Part shown: positions 1 to 7,540 of the stretch, piece by piece
Numbering within the stretch: the first letter of the stretch is position 1
Layout of the letters: each line of letters begins with the position of its first letter
Source: an uncultured Clostridia bacterium
Lineage (GTDB): Bacteria > Bacillota > Clostridia > Oscillospirales > CAG-272
Reading direction: 5' to 3'
DNA: 37,233 nucleotides
Assembly: GCA_944384525.1 (NCBI GenBank)
Contig: CALWTR010000029.1
Span: forward strand, 1 to 37,233
Made by a program: the position numbers and the translations under genes
The notes under the pieces: generated by a model
The model's database searches: none
Told to the model about the DNA's origin: nothing
What the model saw: the letters and a program-made list of their open reading frames with translations, nothing else

Positions 1-460
1 CGGTGCCATGCAATGAGGACAGCGGTATCGGATCCGATACGAACCCCAGCTCGTAAAACTCATAATAGCCGTACGGCAGGTCACCGACACGGTCTATTTT
101 ATTTACGCATATGATGACCGGCTTGCCGCTTTTTTTGAGCATGACTGCGATCTCCCTGTCATCCGCTACAAGTCCCGACTGTATATCGCAGAGAAAAATT
201 ATGACGTCCGCGCTCTCGATAGCTATCTCTGCCTGTATCCTCATCTGTCTGAGTATCGTATCGTCGGTCTTCGGCTCGATGCCACCGGTATCGACCAGCA
301 TGAATTTTCTTCCGCTCCACTCAGCATCTCCGTATATCCTGTCGCGTGTAACTCCTGGGGTGTCCTCGACGATCGAGCGTCTCTCTCCTATTATTTTGTT
401 GAACAGCGTGCTCTTCCCCACATTGGGGCGTCCAACTATCGCAACTATCGGTTTTGCCAT
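1..460 (-). CDS. der: Ribosome-assembly GTPase Der (EngA), N-terminal part
   Basis: This gene runs leftward off the window, so only about the first 153 residues are seen. The start reads [18 protein letters not shown], which contains the G1/P-loop GRPNVGKS. It is followed by a threonine-containing switch region (DTPGVTRDR), the G3 motif DTGG and the G4 motif NKID. This is the first of the two tandem GTPase domains of Der; the second domain and the KH-like domain lie outside. Der is an essential 50S ribosome maturation GTPase of the cytosol. The start lies 31 bases after the DUF512 gene, so the two are probably co-transcribed. The family assignment is secure. Confidence 0.95.
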   Translation of the reverse strand, partial: MAKPIVAIVGRPNVGKSTLFNKIIGERRSIVEDTPGVTRDRIYGDAEWSGRKFMLVDTGGIEPKTDDTILRQMRIQAEIAIESADVIIFLCDIQSGLVADDREIAVMLKKSGKPVIICVNKIDRVGDLPYGYYEFYELGFVSDPIPLSSLHGT

Positions 461-491
461 GTTCTATCCCTTTCCTGCTTTTATGAATATA

Positions 492-1847
492 TCAAGCGTC
501 CGTGCCGGACACGGCGCCGTTCCACTCCGCCTCCGCGAGGAAATCCCTTATCGCCTCTGTGAAAGCAAAACCGTCCTCTCCGCTTACTCGCACCGGCACG
601 CCGAGCCGTTCCGACATCTCCGGCACATGCATGCCGCAAAGGAATACGTCGTCCCCGCTCCTAAGCGTGTTCGGAGGGATGAAAAGCGCCTCTCCCAGAT
701 CCTTGCCGTCAAGCTGTTCACATATATCCTTGCCCGTAAGGAGTCCGGAAACAGTTATGCTCTCTCCGAAAAAATTATTTATTATTTTGTAAATATTTAT
801 TTTCAATTTCCCGAAAACGGTCTCGAGCCGCTCACACATTTTACATATCAACGGATAAGCGGCAACTCCTGTCACTAACGATATCTTATGGTTCAGCCTA
901 AGTTTTGAGAGATCCGAGGCTATATCCTTTACCGACTCCCCGAACTCGTCGTAAAGACTTCTCAGCATACCTACGCCGTTTTCAAGCTGCGGATAATCCT
1001 CGTAATAATCCGCATCAGGTATATCGCGCCCTGCCTTAAGATAGAACTCGTCCGACACAAAGAAGAGACGCCCGCCGTGCTCGGTTTTAAACGGCACGGC
1101 AAAACTGTCGACCTCATCTATTACCTGCCCGGCCTCCTCCGCCGTAAAATCCTCTATCGGATACAATCCTTCCCGGAATTTAGTCATTCCGCAGGGGACA
1201 ACAGAAACGCTGTCGAGCTCGGGATACAATTCCGAAAGTTCGCGCATCGTCCGTTCAAGTTCCGCTCCGTCATTTATCCCCTTGCAAAGCACTATCTGAG
1301 CGTGCATCGTCAGCCCTGCGGCCTTGAGGTCATACATATATCTCAGCACCTCTCCGGCGCGCTTGTTTTTCATCATCCTGACGCGCAGCTCCGGGTTGGT
1401 CGTATGTACCGAAATGTTTATAGGCGAAAAACGCATTTTTATTATGCGTGCGACGTCCTTATCGGTGAGGTTGGTCATCGTTATATAATTGCCGTGAAGG
1501 AACGAGAGCCGAGAGTCATCATCCTTGAAGTAGAGCGAATCGCGGAGTCCGGATGGCATCTGATCGACGAAGCAGAATATGCACTTATTTGCGCAGCTGT
1601 GCTTCTTATCCATGAGCGGAGTTTCAAAATCGAGACCTATATCGTCGTATCTCTTTTTCTTTATAGTGACCGAAAATTCACATCCGTCCCTCAAAAGCGA
1701 GAGAGTTACTATCCGCTCCGCAAGATAGAACCGGTAGTCGAGCACGTCATTTATCTCGTTGCCGTTTATGGCGATGAGCTGATCTCCGCTCCTGACGCCG
1801 CAGGCGTAGGCGGCGGATTCACCCATTACTCCGCTTATCTTGACCAT
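492..1847 (-). CDS. PDZ-containing radical-SAM-like DUF512 protein
   Basis: The protein is 451 residues from the chosen start. Residues about 1-65 look like a PDZ-like domain (GVRSGDQLIAINGNEIND). They are followed by HSCANKCIFCF with a CxxxCxxC cluster (C85, C89, C92), the pattern that binds the 4Fe-4S cluster of radical SAM enzymes, and then by a DUF512-type C-terminal region. The biochemical reaction is unknown. Linkage to der is common in Firmicutes. The frame is open upstream to 1925, but the ATG at 1847 is preferred because an AGGGAG ribosome site lies about 8 bases upstream. A consensus promoter sits at 1914-1942. The protein is probably cytosolic and oxygen-sensitive. Confidence 0.9.
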   Translation of the reverse strand: MVKISGVMGESAAYACGVRSGDQLIAINGNEINDVLDYRFYLAERIVTLSLLRDGCEFSVTIKKKRYDDIGLDFETPLMDKKHSCANKCIFCFVDQMPSGLRDSLYFKDDDSRLSFLHGNYITMTNLTDKDVARIIKMRFSPINISVHTTNPELRVRMMKNKRAGEVLRYMYDLKAAGLTMHAQIVLCKGINDGAELERTMRELSELYPELDSVSVVPCGMTKFREGLYPIEDFTAEEAGQVIDEVDSFAVPFKTEHGGRLFFVSDEFYLKAGRDIPDADYYEDYPQLENGVGMLRSLYDEFGESVKDIASDLSKLRLNHKISLVTGVAAYPLICKMCERLETVFGKLKINIYKIINNFFGESITVSGLLTGKDICEQLDGKDLGEALFIPPNTLRSGDDVFLCGMHVPEMSERLGVPVRVSGEDGFAFTEAIRDFLAEAEWNGAVSGTDA

Positions 1848-1913
1848 ACGAATTCTCCCTTCCCGAAGACGGATGCGTCTCCGGCGCTGTTCGCTCATAA
1901 ATATCCAAGATAC

Positions 1914-1942
1914 AGTATAACACAAAATCCCTGAAAAATCAA
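1914..1942 (-). promoter_or_regulatory. Sigma-A promoter for the DUF512-der unit
   Basis: On the minus strand, a -35 TTGATT (1937-1942) and a -10 TATACT (1914-1919) are separated by 17 bases. The -35 overlaps the terminator of the upstream metal operon, so the end of one unit and the start of the next are packed together. Confidence 0.6.
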
Positions 1943-1959
1943 TGTTTTTCAGGGATTTT
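1924..1959 (-). terminator. Terminator of the metal-resistance operon
   Basis: A perfect 15-bp inverted repeat (1924-1938 and 1945-1959) with a 6-base loop ends in a T run. It lies 36 bases after the stop of the P-type ATPase gene. Confidence 0.85.
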
Positions 1960-1995
1960 AAAGTTATTTGAAGTGTCTGAGTCCGCGACCGGCGG

Positions 1996-3855
1996 TCATT
2001 TTTTAAGTGTGCGCATAGAATTCAATATCGCGACGATCGATACTCCGACGTCCGCAACAACAGCGCCCCACATACCTACGACTCCGGCGGCTCCCAGTAT
2101 AAGCATTGCTATCTTGACCGTAAGAGCAAATATTATATTGGTTTTTGCTATGAAAATAGTACTGCGCGCAGTCTTTACCGCTTCAGGCAGTTTGGAGAGG
2201 TTTCCCGAAGTTATCACCAGATCCGCCGCCTCTATCGCGGCCTCCGATCCTATCCCGCCCATAGCAACGCCGACGTCCGCTGCGGTAAGCGTCGGAGCAT
2301 CATTTATCCCGTCGCCTACATACATTACGCGGTCGGAAGATCCCGAGAGCTTCTTTATGTATTTATACTTATCATCCGGGAGCATGGACGCGTGAAGCTC
2401 ATTTATCCCCAGCTCTCGCTTTACCGACACGGCGTTCTCCTCGTGGTCGCCGGTGAGGATCACTGTCTTTTTGAATCCGAGCCTTATAAGCTCCGCTATT
2501 GCAGAACGCGCCTCAGGCTTTATCCTATCCTTTACGGTTATATAACCCGCAAACCTTCCGTCTCTTGCGACTATGACCGAGTTCGGCGGTATCTTCATAT
2601 CGACCCTGACGTTCTCCTGCTCCATAAGCGACCGGTTTCCCACGAGCACGCGCTCAGTACCTATAACCGCGCTGACGCCTTTACCGGGAAATTCAGACAA
2701 TCCGGAGACAGAGAGCTCTCCCTCAGCCGTTTTCCTGATACACAGCGCAACAGGGTGATTGGATCCCGTCTCTGCTGCCGCGGCGATATTTAAAAGTGCG
2801 GCGGTATCTCCGTCCTCGGCATATATATCGGCGATCTCGAACTCCCCGCTGGTAAGCGTTCCGGTCTTGTCAAATACAGCAATATTGGCGCCTGCCATAT
2901 CGGCAAAAGATGAGCCGCCCTTATAAAGTATACCCTTTGCTGCGGCACCGCCTATCCCGCCGAAGAAAGCGAGCGGCACCGATATGACAAGCGCGCAGGG
3001 ACATGATACTACGAGGAAAGTCAACGCCGTGCGTATGGAATCTACCCAGCCGCGCATAGAAAGGAGCGGAGGGATAAACGCCAATAAAACCGCACATATG
3101 ACAACAGCCGGCGTATAGTAACGCGAAAACGAGGTTATGAAATCCTCTTCTTTGGATTTATTCTCGCTCGCCTCCTCTATCATGGACAGTATTCGGGAAG
3201 CGGCAGACTCGCTCTGCTCCCTGATCGATATGCATTTGAGCATACCGTTGATATTAAGGCACCCGGACTGCACTTCGTCCCCGGGCGCGACTGGGCGCGG
3301 GACGCTCTCTCCGGTTATCGGAGAGGTATCTGTGTCCGACTCTCCCTCCTCGACCCGGCAATCTACGGAAAAACGATCGCCCGGCCGTATGACCAGCGTC
3401 TCTCCGACCTTTACCTCGGAGGCAGGCACGGTCATCTCCTTGCCGTCCCTTATCACAGACGCCTTATCCGGACATATATCCATCAGCGCCTTTATGGAAA
3501 GTCTCGAGCGGTGCACCGCCTTCTTCTCGAAATAGTCACCGACAAGATAAAAAAGCATGACCGCCGTTCCCTCGGCGTAGCTCCCTATTATCAGCGCGCA
3601 CACCGACGCCGTAGACATCAGAAATTTTTCGTCAAACGGATTTCGGTGTATAACGCTTATTATCGCGTCGACAACGACTTCCGCACCGACGATCAGGAAA
3701 GAAATTATATAAAATATGACGGCGGCGACGTCGACGCGGCATAGATCAAGGATCAAAGCGATCGCGAAAACAACTGCGCCGGCGATTATCCTGAACAGCT
3801 CTCCGTCCATTTTACGGATGCGTTCATACGCTCTCTCAAAAAATGTACGCATCAT
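1996..3855 (-). CDS. Zn/Cd/Pb-exporting P1B-type ATPase
   Basis: This 619-residue membrane ATPase exports divalent soft metals. It shows TGES at 181-184 (actuator), the intramembrane CPC at 285-287, DKTGT with the phosphorylated Asp at 329, the nucleotide-domain SNHP around 365-368, and GDGINDAP at 514-521. A Lys in the next-to-last helix (K581) and ADVG in the last helix (D602) match the Zn/Cd/Pb subgroup (ZntA/CadA) rather than copper pumps. There is no N-terminal metal-binding domain; that domain is encoded separately just upstream. The start overlaps the upstream stop as ATGA, which implies translational coupling. The ArsR-type regulator at the head of the operon makes it metal-inducible by inference. 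Confidence 0.93.
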   Translation of the reverse strand: MMRTFFERAYERIRKMDGELFRIIAGAVVFAIALILDLCRVDVAAVIFYIISFLIVGAEVVVDAIISVIHRNPFDEKFLMSTASVCALIIGSYAEGTAVMLFYLVGDYFEKKAVHRSRLSIKALMDICPDKASVIRDGKEMTVPASEVKVGETLVIRPGDRFSVDCRVEEGESDTDTSPITGESVPRPVAPGDEVQSGCLNINGMLKCISIREQSESAASRILSMIEEASENKSKEEDFITSFSRYYTPAVVICAVLLAFIPPLLSMRGWVDSIRTALTFLVVSCPCALVISVPLAFFGGIGGAAAKGILYKGGSSFADMAGANIAVFDKTGTLTSGEFEIADIYAEDGDTAALLNIAAAAETGSNHPVALCIRKTAEGELSVSGLSEFPGKGVSAVIGTERVLVGNRSLMEQENVRVDMKIPPNSVIVARDGRFAGYITVKDRIKPEARSAIAELIRLGFKKTVILTGDHEENAVSVKRELGINELHASMLPDDKYKYIKKLSGSSDRVMYVGDGINDAPTLTAADVGVAMGGIGSEAAIEAADLVITSGNLSKLPEAVKTARSTIFIAKTNIIFALTVKIAMLILGAAGVVGMWGAVVADVGVSIVAILNSMRTLKK

Positions 3856-4067
3856 TTTTCTATAACTATTTTACCGGAAAAATCCGCAGCACATTTCCTG
3901 ACCGCCGTCAAAAGCTGTTCCTCTTCAAGTGACGACTCAAGGGTTATCTTCTCTGTCAAGAAGTTTATTTTTGCGGAGTCTACTCCGTCGATTTTCTCCA
4001 TCATAGCCTGGAGCTTGACAGCACAGTTCGGGCAATCCAGCCCTTTGAGAGAATACTTGAATTTCAT
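3852..4067 (-). CDS. Free heavy-metal-associated (HMA) domain protein
   Basis: This 71-residue protein is a single HMA ferredoxin-like domain. The metal site is GLDCPNC (C12, C15), and an Asp precedes the first Cys, as in the N-terminal domains of ZntA-type zinc/cadmium pumps; copper domains usually have MxCxxC. It therefore looks like the detached N-terminal domain of the ATPase, whose gene it overlaps by 4 bases. It could act as a metal chaperone or as a regulatory domain in trans. The ribosome site GGAGG lies 9 bases before the ATG. It is cytosolic. Confidence 0.88.
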   Translation of the reverse strand: MKFKYSLKGLDCPNCAVKLQAMMEKIDGVDSAKINFLTEKITLESSLEEEQLLTAVRKCAADFSGKIVIEK

Positions 4068-4158
4068 GTTTGGAAACCTCCGTTTTTAAATTTATTTTTA
4101 TATTTTTTAAGAACCTATCTGAGATGCGACCGTTCGTAAGGCACGAAAAAATACCGAT

Positions 4159-4548
4159 TCATCGCTCGTTTATATGTTCGAGCGCCTTTTCGATTATATC
4201 GCGCACATGGTCGTCAGCAAGCGCATAAAATACGTTTTTCCCGCTTTTCCTTATTGATACGAGCGCGTTCTGCCTGAGTATTTTGAGCTGGTGAGAGACT
4301 GCGGATTTCGTCATTCCGAGCGCATTCGCAAGGTCGCACACGCACATTTCACTGCAGTCAAGGCACAGGAGAAGTTTTATCCTGGTGCTGTCTCCGAACA
4401 CGCGGAAGAAATCCGAAAGGTCATATATCTTGTTCTCCTCCGGCATAGCTCCGGCCGTCTTTGCTATTATCTCCGGGTGTAACACGTCATTGTAAAGATC
4501 CGTATCCCGCTCTTCCGTTACCGTATTTATTTCATTATTGGCAAGCAC
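4159..4548 (-). CDS. ArsR/SmtB-family metal-sensing repressor
   Basis: This 129-residue winged-helix repressor has the recognition region ALGMTKSAVSHQLKILRQ at about 76-93. It carries MCVCD (C69, C71) before the recognition helix, like the alpha3N site of CadC. Near the C-terminus, D112-x-H114 and H125-x2-E128 match the alpha5 zinc site of SmtB/CzrA in spacing. Having candidate ligands for both sites suggests zinc and/or cadmium/lead sensing. The start is GTG with GAGGTGA upstream. It heads the operon with the HMA protein and the ATPase, and a matching operator lies at its own promoter, so autoregulation is likely. Confidence 0.93.
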   Translation of the reverse strand: MLANNEINTVTEERDTDLYNDVLHPEIIAKTAGAMPEENKIYDLSDFFRVFGDSTRIKLLLCLDCSEMCVCDLANALGMTKSAVSHQLKILRQNALVSIRKSGKNVFYALADDHVRDIIEKALEHINER

Positions 4549-4565
4549 TTTATCACCTCGTTTAT

Positions 4566-4585
4566 AGTTGAACAGTTGTTCAACT
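4566..4585 (-). promoter_or_regulatory. ArsR-type operator
   Basis: AGTTGAACAGTTGTTCAACT is a perfect 9-2-9 dyad. Its core TGAACA-2-TGTTCA matches the known ArsR/SmtB operator pattern. It begins 6 bases downstream of the -10 box and so covers the expected transcription start. Confidence 0.85.
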
Positions 4586-4591
4586 GTTATT

Positions 4592-4620
4592 ATTATAATC
4601 GACTTTCAAACTTTTGTCAA
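4592..4620 (-). promoter_or_regulatory. Consensus promoter of the metal operon
   Basis: On the minus strand, TTGACA (4615-4620) and TATAAT (4592-4597) are spaced by exactly 17 bases. A perfect promoter under a repressor fits a strongly inducible resistance operon. Confidence 0.88.
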
Positions 4621-4740
4621 TACATTTTTAAAAATTTTTATTTTATAAATTCCAACGTCCCGGGATAAGCGGTCATACAGTTTCAATTTATTCACTGCCC
4701 CTATATGTTATTTATCCATTGAGGATAAGTAAATAAAAAC
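4621..4740. other. A+T-rich spacer
   Basis: No gene is seen here. It lies between the metal-operon promoter and the apbE terminator. A small dyad (TTATCC-5-GGATAA, 4712-4728) sits just beyond the T run of that terminator; nothing else stands out. Confidence 0.5.
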
Positions 4741-4769
4741 TGCGGCGGGCGATCGGCCGGCCCGCCGCA
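4735..4769 (-). terminator. Terminator after apbE
   Basis: A 10-bp G+C-rich stem (4741-4750 and 4760-4769) is followed on the minus strand by GTTTTTATTT. It lies about 90 bases after the apbE stop. Confidence 0.8.
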
Positions 4770-4857
4770 CTATAATTATATATTGACCGTATCGCGATAA
4801 GGCTTATACAGATGCGTATCACAAAATCAAAGATCGACGCGGACGCCGTTTAAGTAC

Positions 4858-5862
4858 TCACCTCAGAAGCCCGGAAAAGCCATCTGTAAACGCGGTGCTG
4901 CCGTCCGGGTATATCCACATTGCTCCGATAACTCCCGCCCTCTCCGCAAGGCGTACGCCGTCCTCATAAGGCATACTGAACAGCGCGGTTGAAAGCGCAT
5001 CCGCGAGCGCAGAAGAATCAGAGACGATGGTGACAGACAGAAAATATTCAGACGGATACAGCGTATCCGCGTCTATTATATGATGATACCGCTTTCCGTT
5101 ATATTCAAAATACCTTTGGTACGAGCCGCTGGTCACTGCCGCCGCATCCGAAAGAAAAATACCTATCGGTGTATCCTCATCCGTAGGGTCAATGATATCC
5201 ACCTTCCAGGCGTCGCCGGATTTATCCCGTACCGCGACGATATTCCCTCCGGCATTTATTATATATCCGCCGTCGCTCATGCCCTTAATCGCGTCCGCGA
5301 CTTTTTCGGCGGCATAGCCCTTGGCTATCGCTCCGACGTCTATCGACAGCTCCGGATCCGATATATACACGGTAGAACCCTCACGGTCAACGATAATATC
5401 CGATATATCCGTGTGCTCTGACGCCGCTCCGAGCGCCTCATCTGTCGGGATACCGTCTCCTCTCTCGGCTGCCGCGCTCCACAGGCGCAGAACACTGCCC
5501 ATAGCTATATTGGTCTCTCCGGAGGTAAGATCATATATATACTTTCCGTATTCGATCAGCTCGATTATTTTTGCATCCACCTCGACAGGGGCGACCCCGG
5601 CATTGTCGTTCACGGTCTTAAGATTGTTTATACCGCGGTAAGAATAATATATATCGTAAAGCCTGTTGTATTCTTCAAACAGCTCGAACGCGGCGTCCGA
5701 CACCTCGTCAAATTCCTCTGTGCTACATCCAAAGCCGGTTATCGTTATAACAGTGTCAAAAAGGCCGTATTCCGTCCTGCTCCTCTTCGTACCTCCTCCT
5801 GAACATGAGACAAGAGATAAAATAAAAGAGACGACAAGCAGGGTGCAGACAATTCTCTTCAT
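4858..5862 (-). CDS. apbE: FAD:protein FMN transferase lipoprotein ApbE
   Basis: ApbE covalently attaches FMN to Thr/Ser of target flavoproteins on the outer face of the membrane, using FAD and Mg2+. The 334-residue protein begins with a lipoprotein signal whose lipobox is LVSC (C20). Family motifs include the EYNRLYDIYYSY region, DVGAIAKGYAAE, INAGGNI, and HHIID...YPS near the C-terminus. GAGGTGA lies 7 bases before the ATG. It follows the RpiB-like gene by 75 bases, across a probable attenuating hairpin. No Rnf/Nqr-type target is present in the window, so the substrate is unknown. Confidence 0.95.
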   Translation of the reverse strand: MKRIVCTLLVVSFILSLVSCSGGGTKRSRTEYGLFDTVITITGFGCSTEEFDEVSDAAFELFEEYNRLYDIYYSYRGINNLKTVNDNAGVAPVEVDAKIIELIEYGKYIYDLTSGETNIAMGSVLRLWSAAAERGDGIPTDEALGAASEHTDISDIIVDREGSTVYISDPELSIDVGAIAKGYAAEKVADAIKGMSDGGYIINAGGNIVAVRDKSGDAWKVDIIDPTDEDTPIGIFLSDAAAVTSGSYQRYFEYNGKRYHHIIDADTLYPSEYFLSVTIVSDSSALADALSTALFSMPYEDGVRLAERAGVIGAMWIYPDGSTAFTDGFSGLLR

Positions 5863-5907
5863 CCGGGATCACCTCGCATTTAAAACCGCCCGCGGCGGAT
5901 AATAAAA

Positions 5908-5931
5908 TTCGGCGGACAGGCGCCCGCCGAA
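5908..5931 (-). terminator. Hairpin between the RpiB-like gene and apbE
   Basis: An 8-bp stem (5908-5915 and 5924-5931) is followed on the minus strand by an interrupted T run (TTTTATTAT). Only about 45 bases remain before apbE and no clear promoter is seen there, so it may be a partial terminator that tunes apbE expression. Confidence 0.55.
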
Positions 5932-5937
5932 AATGGA

Positions 5938-6576
5938 TCAACCTATTATCTTTCTGACCGCGTCCGCGATCTTCTCATCCTTGCAGTCTGCAAAGAAATA
6001 CTCCTTGAATCTCTCTCCGCTGAAGGCGCCCTTGACAAGCTCGCGGTCGAGGTGCTCGAGTATATAGCACATATCGGTATGAGTTACCTTCTTGACCTCG
6101 TCGAGTATCTTCTTGTTTCTCTGCTCCGGAACGGCTCTCTCTCTCGGATAACCGAGACCCCACTCGCTGACGAAGAGCTTTTCAAAAACATAGGAGAGGT
6201 TCAGCTCGCAGCCCCAGCCCCAGCCCTTTGCGAACGGAAGAGCTATCGCATTTCCGTTATTGACCTGCGTGAACTGATATGCATCGGTCGGATCAACAAT
6301 GTGACCGCAGAGCACGCCCGGGAAGGAATTGCACGCGAGCATAGCACCCTCTCCGGTGCCGCACCCGGTAACAACGAAATCGCACGCTCCGGAATTTAGG
6401 AGCACTGCTGCGAGTATGCCGGCCTGGACGTATGTAAGCTGTGCCTTATCCTCCGCAGTATACATACCGTAATTCACGACCTCATGTCCGAGAGGCTCCG
6501 CCACAGACCTCAGCGTCTGCTCTATGAGCTGATTCTTTGCCGCCTGGCTGTTCTCATTGATAAGAGCTATTTTCAT
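5938..6576 (-). CDS. RpiB/LacA/LacB-family sugar-phosphate isomerase, long form
   Basis: The 212-residue protein has the LacAB_RpiB fold signature VVTGCGTGEGAMLACN, with the conserved Cys at 72, and VNNGNAIALP at 106-113. Classical RpiB enzymes are about 150 residues; this one has a C-terminal extension of about 60 residues. The usual DH pair near the N-terminus is replaced by INEN (6-9), so the substrate may not be ribose 5-phosphate. The ribosome site AAGGAGA lies 8 bases before the ATG. The nearest consensus promoter is about 450 bases upstream (7034-7062), which gives a long repeat-containing leader. The family is secure, the substrate is not. Confidence 0.88.
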   Translation of the reverse strand: MKIALINENSQAAKNQLIEQTLRSVAEPLGHEVVNYGMYTAEDKAQLTYVQAGILAAVLLNSGACDFVVTGCGTGEGAMLACNSFPGVLCGHIVDPTDAYQFTQVNNGNAIALPFAKGWGWGCELNLSYVFEKLFVSEWGLGYPRERAVPEQRNKKILDEVKKVTHTDMCYILEHLDRELVKGAFSGERFKEYFFADCKDEKIADAVRKIIG

Positions 6577-6658
6577 ATGCTTGTCTCCTTTTTCATTTTT
6601 ATATTTATGTTTATGTTGATAGTTCTGATTGGTTTGCCGGCGGCGGTTTTTGTTTTAA

Positions 6659-6982
6659 TTAAAATCGCTTTGAGGCTGTATTTTCTTTTTTGACTGCATT
6701 TGCTTGACCGTAATTGCCTGCTGTATTTGCTTGACCGTAATTGCCTGCCTTATTTGCTTGAGCGTAACTGCCTGGCCGTAATTGCCCGGCTGTAATTGCC
6801 GGATGTAATTGATTGGCTGTATTTGATCTCGAAACCGTATTTATTTTCGAAGATTTATTTGTTTTCGAATCCGTATTTTTTTTGCAGCCGCATTTGTTTT
6901 CGGAACTGTATATGCCGGTCTGTCCGGAAAAAGCGTTATTCGTGGCACTCTGCATTGCTCTGCACTGATGGCGGCGATGCAT
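6659..6982 (-). CDS. Possible low-complexity Asn/Gly/Gln-rich protein (doubtful)
   Basis: This 107-residue open frame lies between a consensus promoter and the isomerase gene. Its centre is Ser/Asn/Lys-rich with a CGC triplet. Its C-terminal half repeats GNYGQAN-type units, a composition like prion-like or spacer sequences. It has no recognisable domain, signal peptide or membrane helix. No good Shine-Dalgarno site precedes the ATG at 6982 or the internal ATG at 6955, so translation is uncertain. The region is probably transcribed as the leader of the isomerase mRNA. It could equally be a non-coding repeat tract that happens to stay open. Confidence 0.3.
   Translation of the reverse strand: MHRRHQCRAMQSATNNAFSGQTGIYSSENKCGCKKNTDSKTNKSSKINTVSRSNTANQLHPAITAGQLRPGSYAQANKAGNYGQANTAGNYGQANAVKKENTASKRF
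6695..6775. repeat. Three tandem 27-bp repeats
   Basis: Units at 6695-6721, 6722-6748 and 6749-6775 are contiguous; the first two differ by one base. Read on the minus strand, each encodes a variant of a nine-residue AGNYGQANT-like unit. Shorter related units of 13-14 bp (about 6776-6830), sharing the TGTAATTGCC core, continue the array to the right. Confidence 0.85.
6835..6904. repeat. Degenerate 17-18-bp repeats
   Basis: About four diverged units share the pattern CCGTATTTGTTTTCGAA. They adjoin the 27-bp array and, like it, lie within the leader upstream of the isomerase gene. Confidence 0.6.
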
Positions 6983-7033
6983 CCGTGATTTTCCGCAGTC
7001 AAGCGATCATATATTTCTGCCGCGGTCCTTATA

Positions 7034-7062
7034 ATTATAGCCCATTAGCATGTCTTTGTCAA
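7034..7062 (-). promoter_or_regulatory. Consensus promoter reading toward the isomerase
   Basis: TTGACA (7057-7062) and TATAAT (7034-7039) with a 17-base spacer, minus strand. The expected start near 7027 makes an mRNA whose first 450 bases contain the repeat tract. Confidence 0.85.
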
Positions 7063-7166
7063 GCGGCGGCGCACGCTCACACTTCGGCCGGGAGATCCGG
7101 ATCGGCTATGCGAAAATAAAATCCGTGATTTTTGCGATTTTAAAGGCAAAGCGCAATATTTACCCC

Positions 7167-7195
7167 TTGACATATTTACGGAAATGATATATAAT
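7167..7195 (+). promoter_or_regulatory. Consensus promoter of the small membrane protein gene
   Basis: TTGACA (7167-7172) and TATAAT (7190-7195), 17 bases apart. The start codon follows 37 bases later. Confidence 0.88.
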
Positions 7196-7231
7196 ATATA
7201 AAAACATCGGTTATCGGAGGTTTTTGCATCT

Positions 7232-7462
7232 ATGGATAAGATCACAAATTTCTTCAAAAAGTTCTGGAGCAAAACTAAAGAGATTTGCAAGGCGTGCGCC
7301 CGCGGTATCAAGAACGGGTCCCGCCGTACCGTAGAAGCATTCAAGGATCCAAAAGAGAGAGCGCTTATCTGGGATAAGTGCACGACCGGGCTCCTCATGC
7401 TGGTATTCGCAACTCCTCTGATAATAATAGTTTACATATTTTCATGGTTCCTCACAAGATAA
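7232..7462 (+). CDS. Small basic protein with one C-terminal membrane helix
   Basis: I do not recognise this 76-residue protein. Residues 1-45 form a Lys/Arg-rich, amphipathic-looking segment (FFKKFWSKTKEICKACARG). Residues about 53-73 form one hydrophobic helix ending in FLTR, so it is probably a tail-anchored or single-pass membrane protein with a cytosolic N-terminus. It has its own consensus promoter, a CGGAGG ribosome site 11 bases before the ATG and its own terminator, so it is very likely a real monocistronic gene. A toxin-like or membrane-regulatory peptide is possible, but nothing in the sequence shows this. Confidence 0.8.
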   Translation: MDKITNFFKKFWSKTKEICKACARGIKNGSRRTVEAFKDPKERALIWDKCTTGLLMLVFATPLIIIVYIFSWFLTR

Positions 7463-7496
7463 ATACTGCGCCGCATTTGAGGTGCAGAGCCATAAG

Positions 7497-7526
7497 AAAA
7501 AAGCCACCCTGCCGGGTGGCTTTTTT
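7497..7526 (+). terminator. Bidirectional terminator
   Basis: The stem is GCCACCC/GGGTGGC (7503-7509 and 7514-7520) with a TGCC loop, flanked by six A and six T. It serves the small membrane protein gene and, in reverse, the permease gene that stops at 7541. Confidence 0.92.
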
Positions 7527-7540
7527 CGTTTGTGTGCCGC

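Noticed and set aside
1077-1934. Open frame of 285 codons on the plus strand
   Set aside because: It is antisense to the DUF512 gene, with no ribosome site or domain.
6695-6904. CRISPR-like array
   Set aside because: The units are contiguous, diverged and of several lengths, with no unique spacers and no cas genes nearby.
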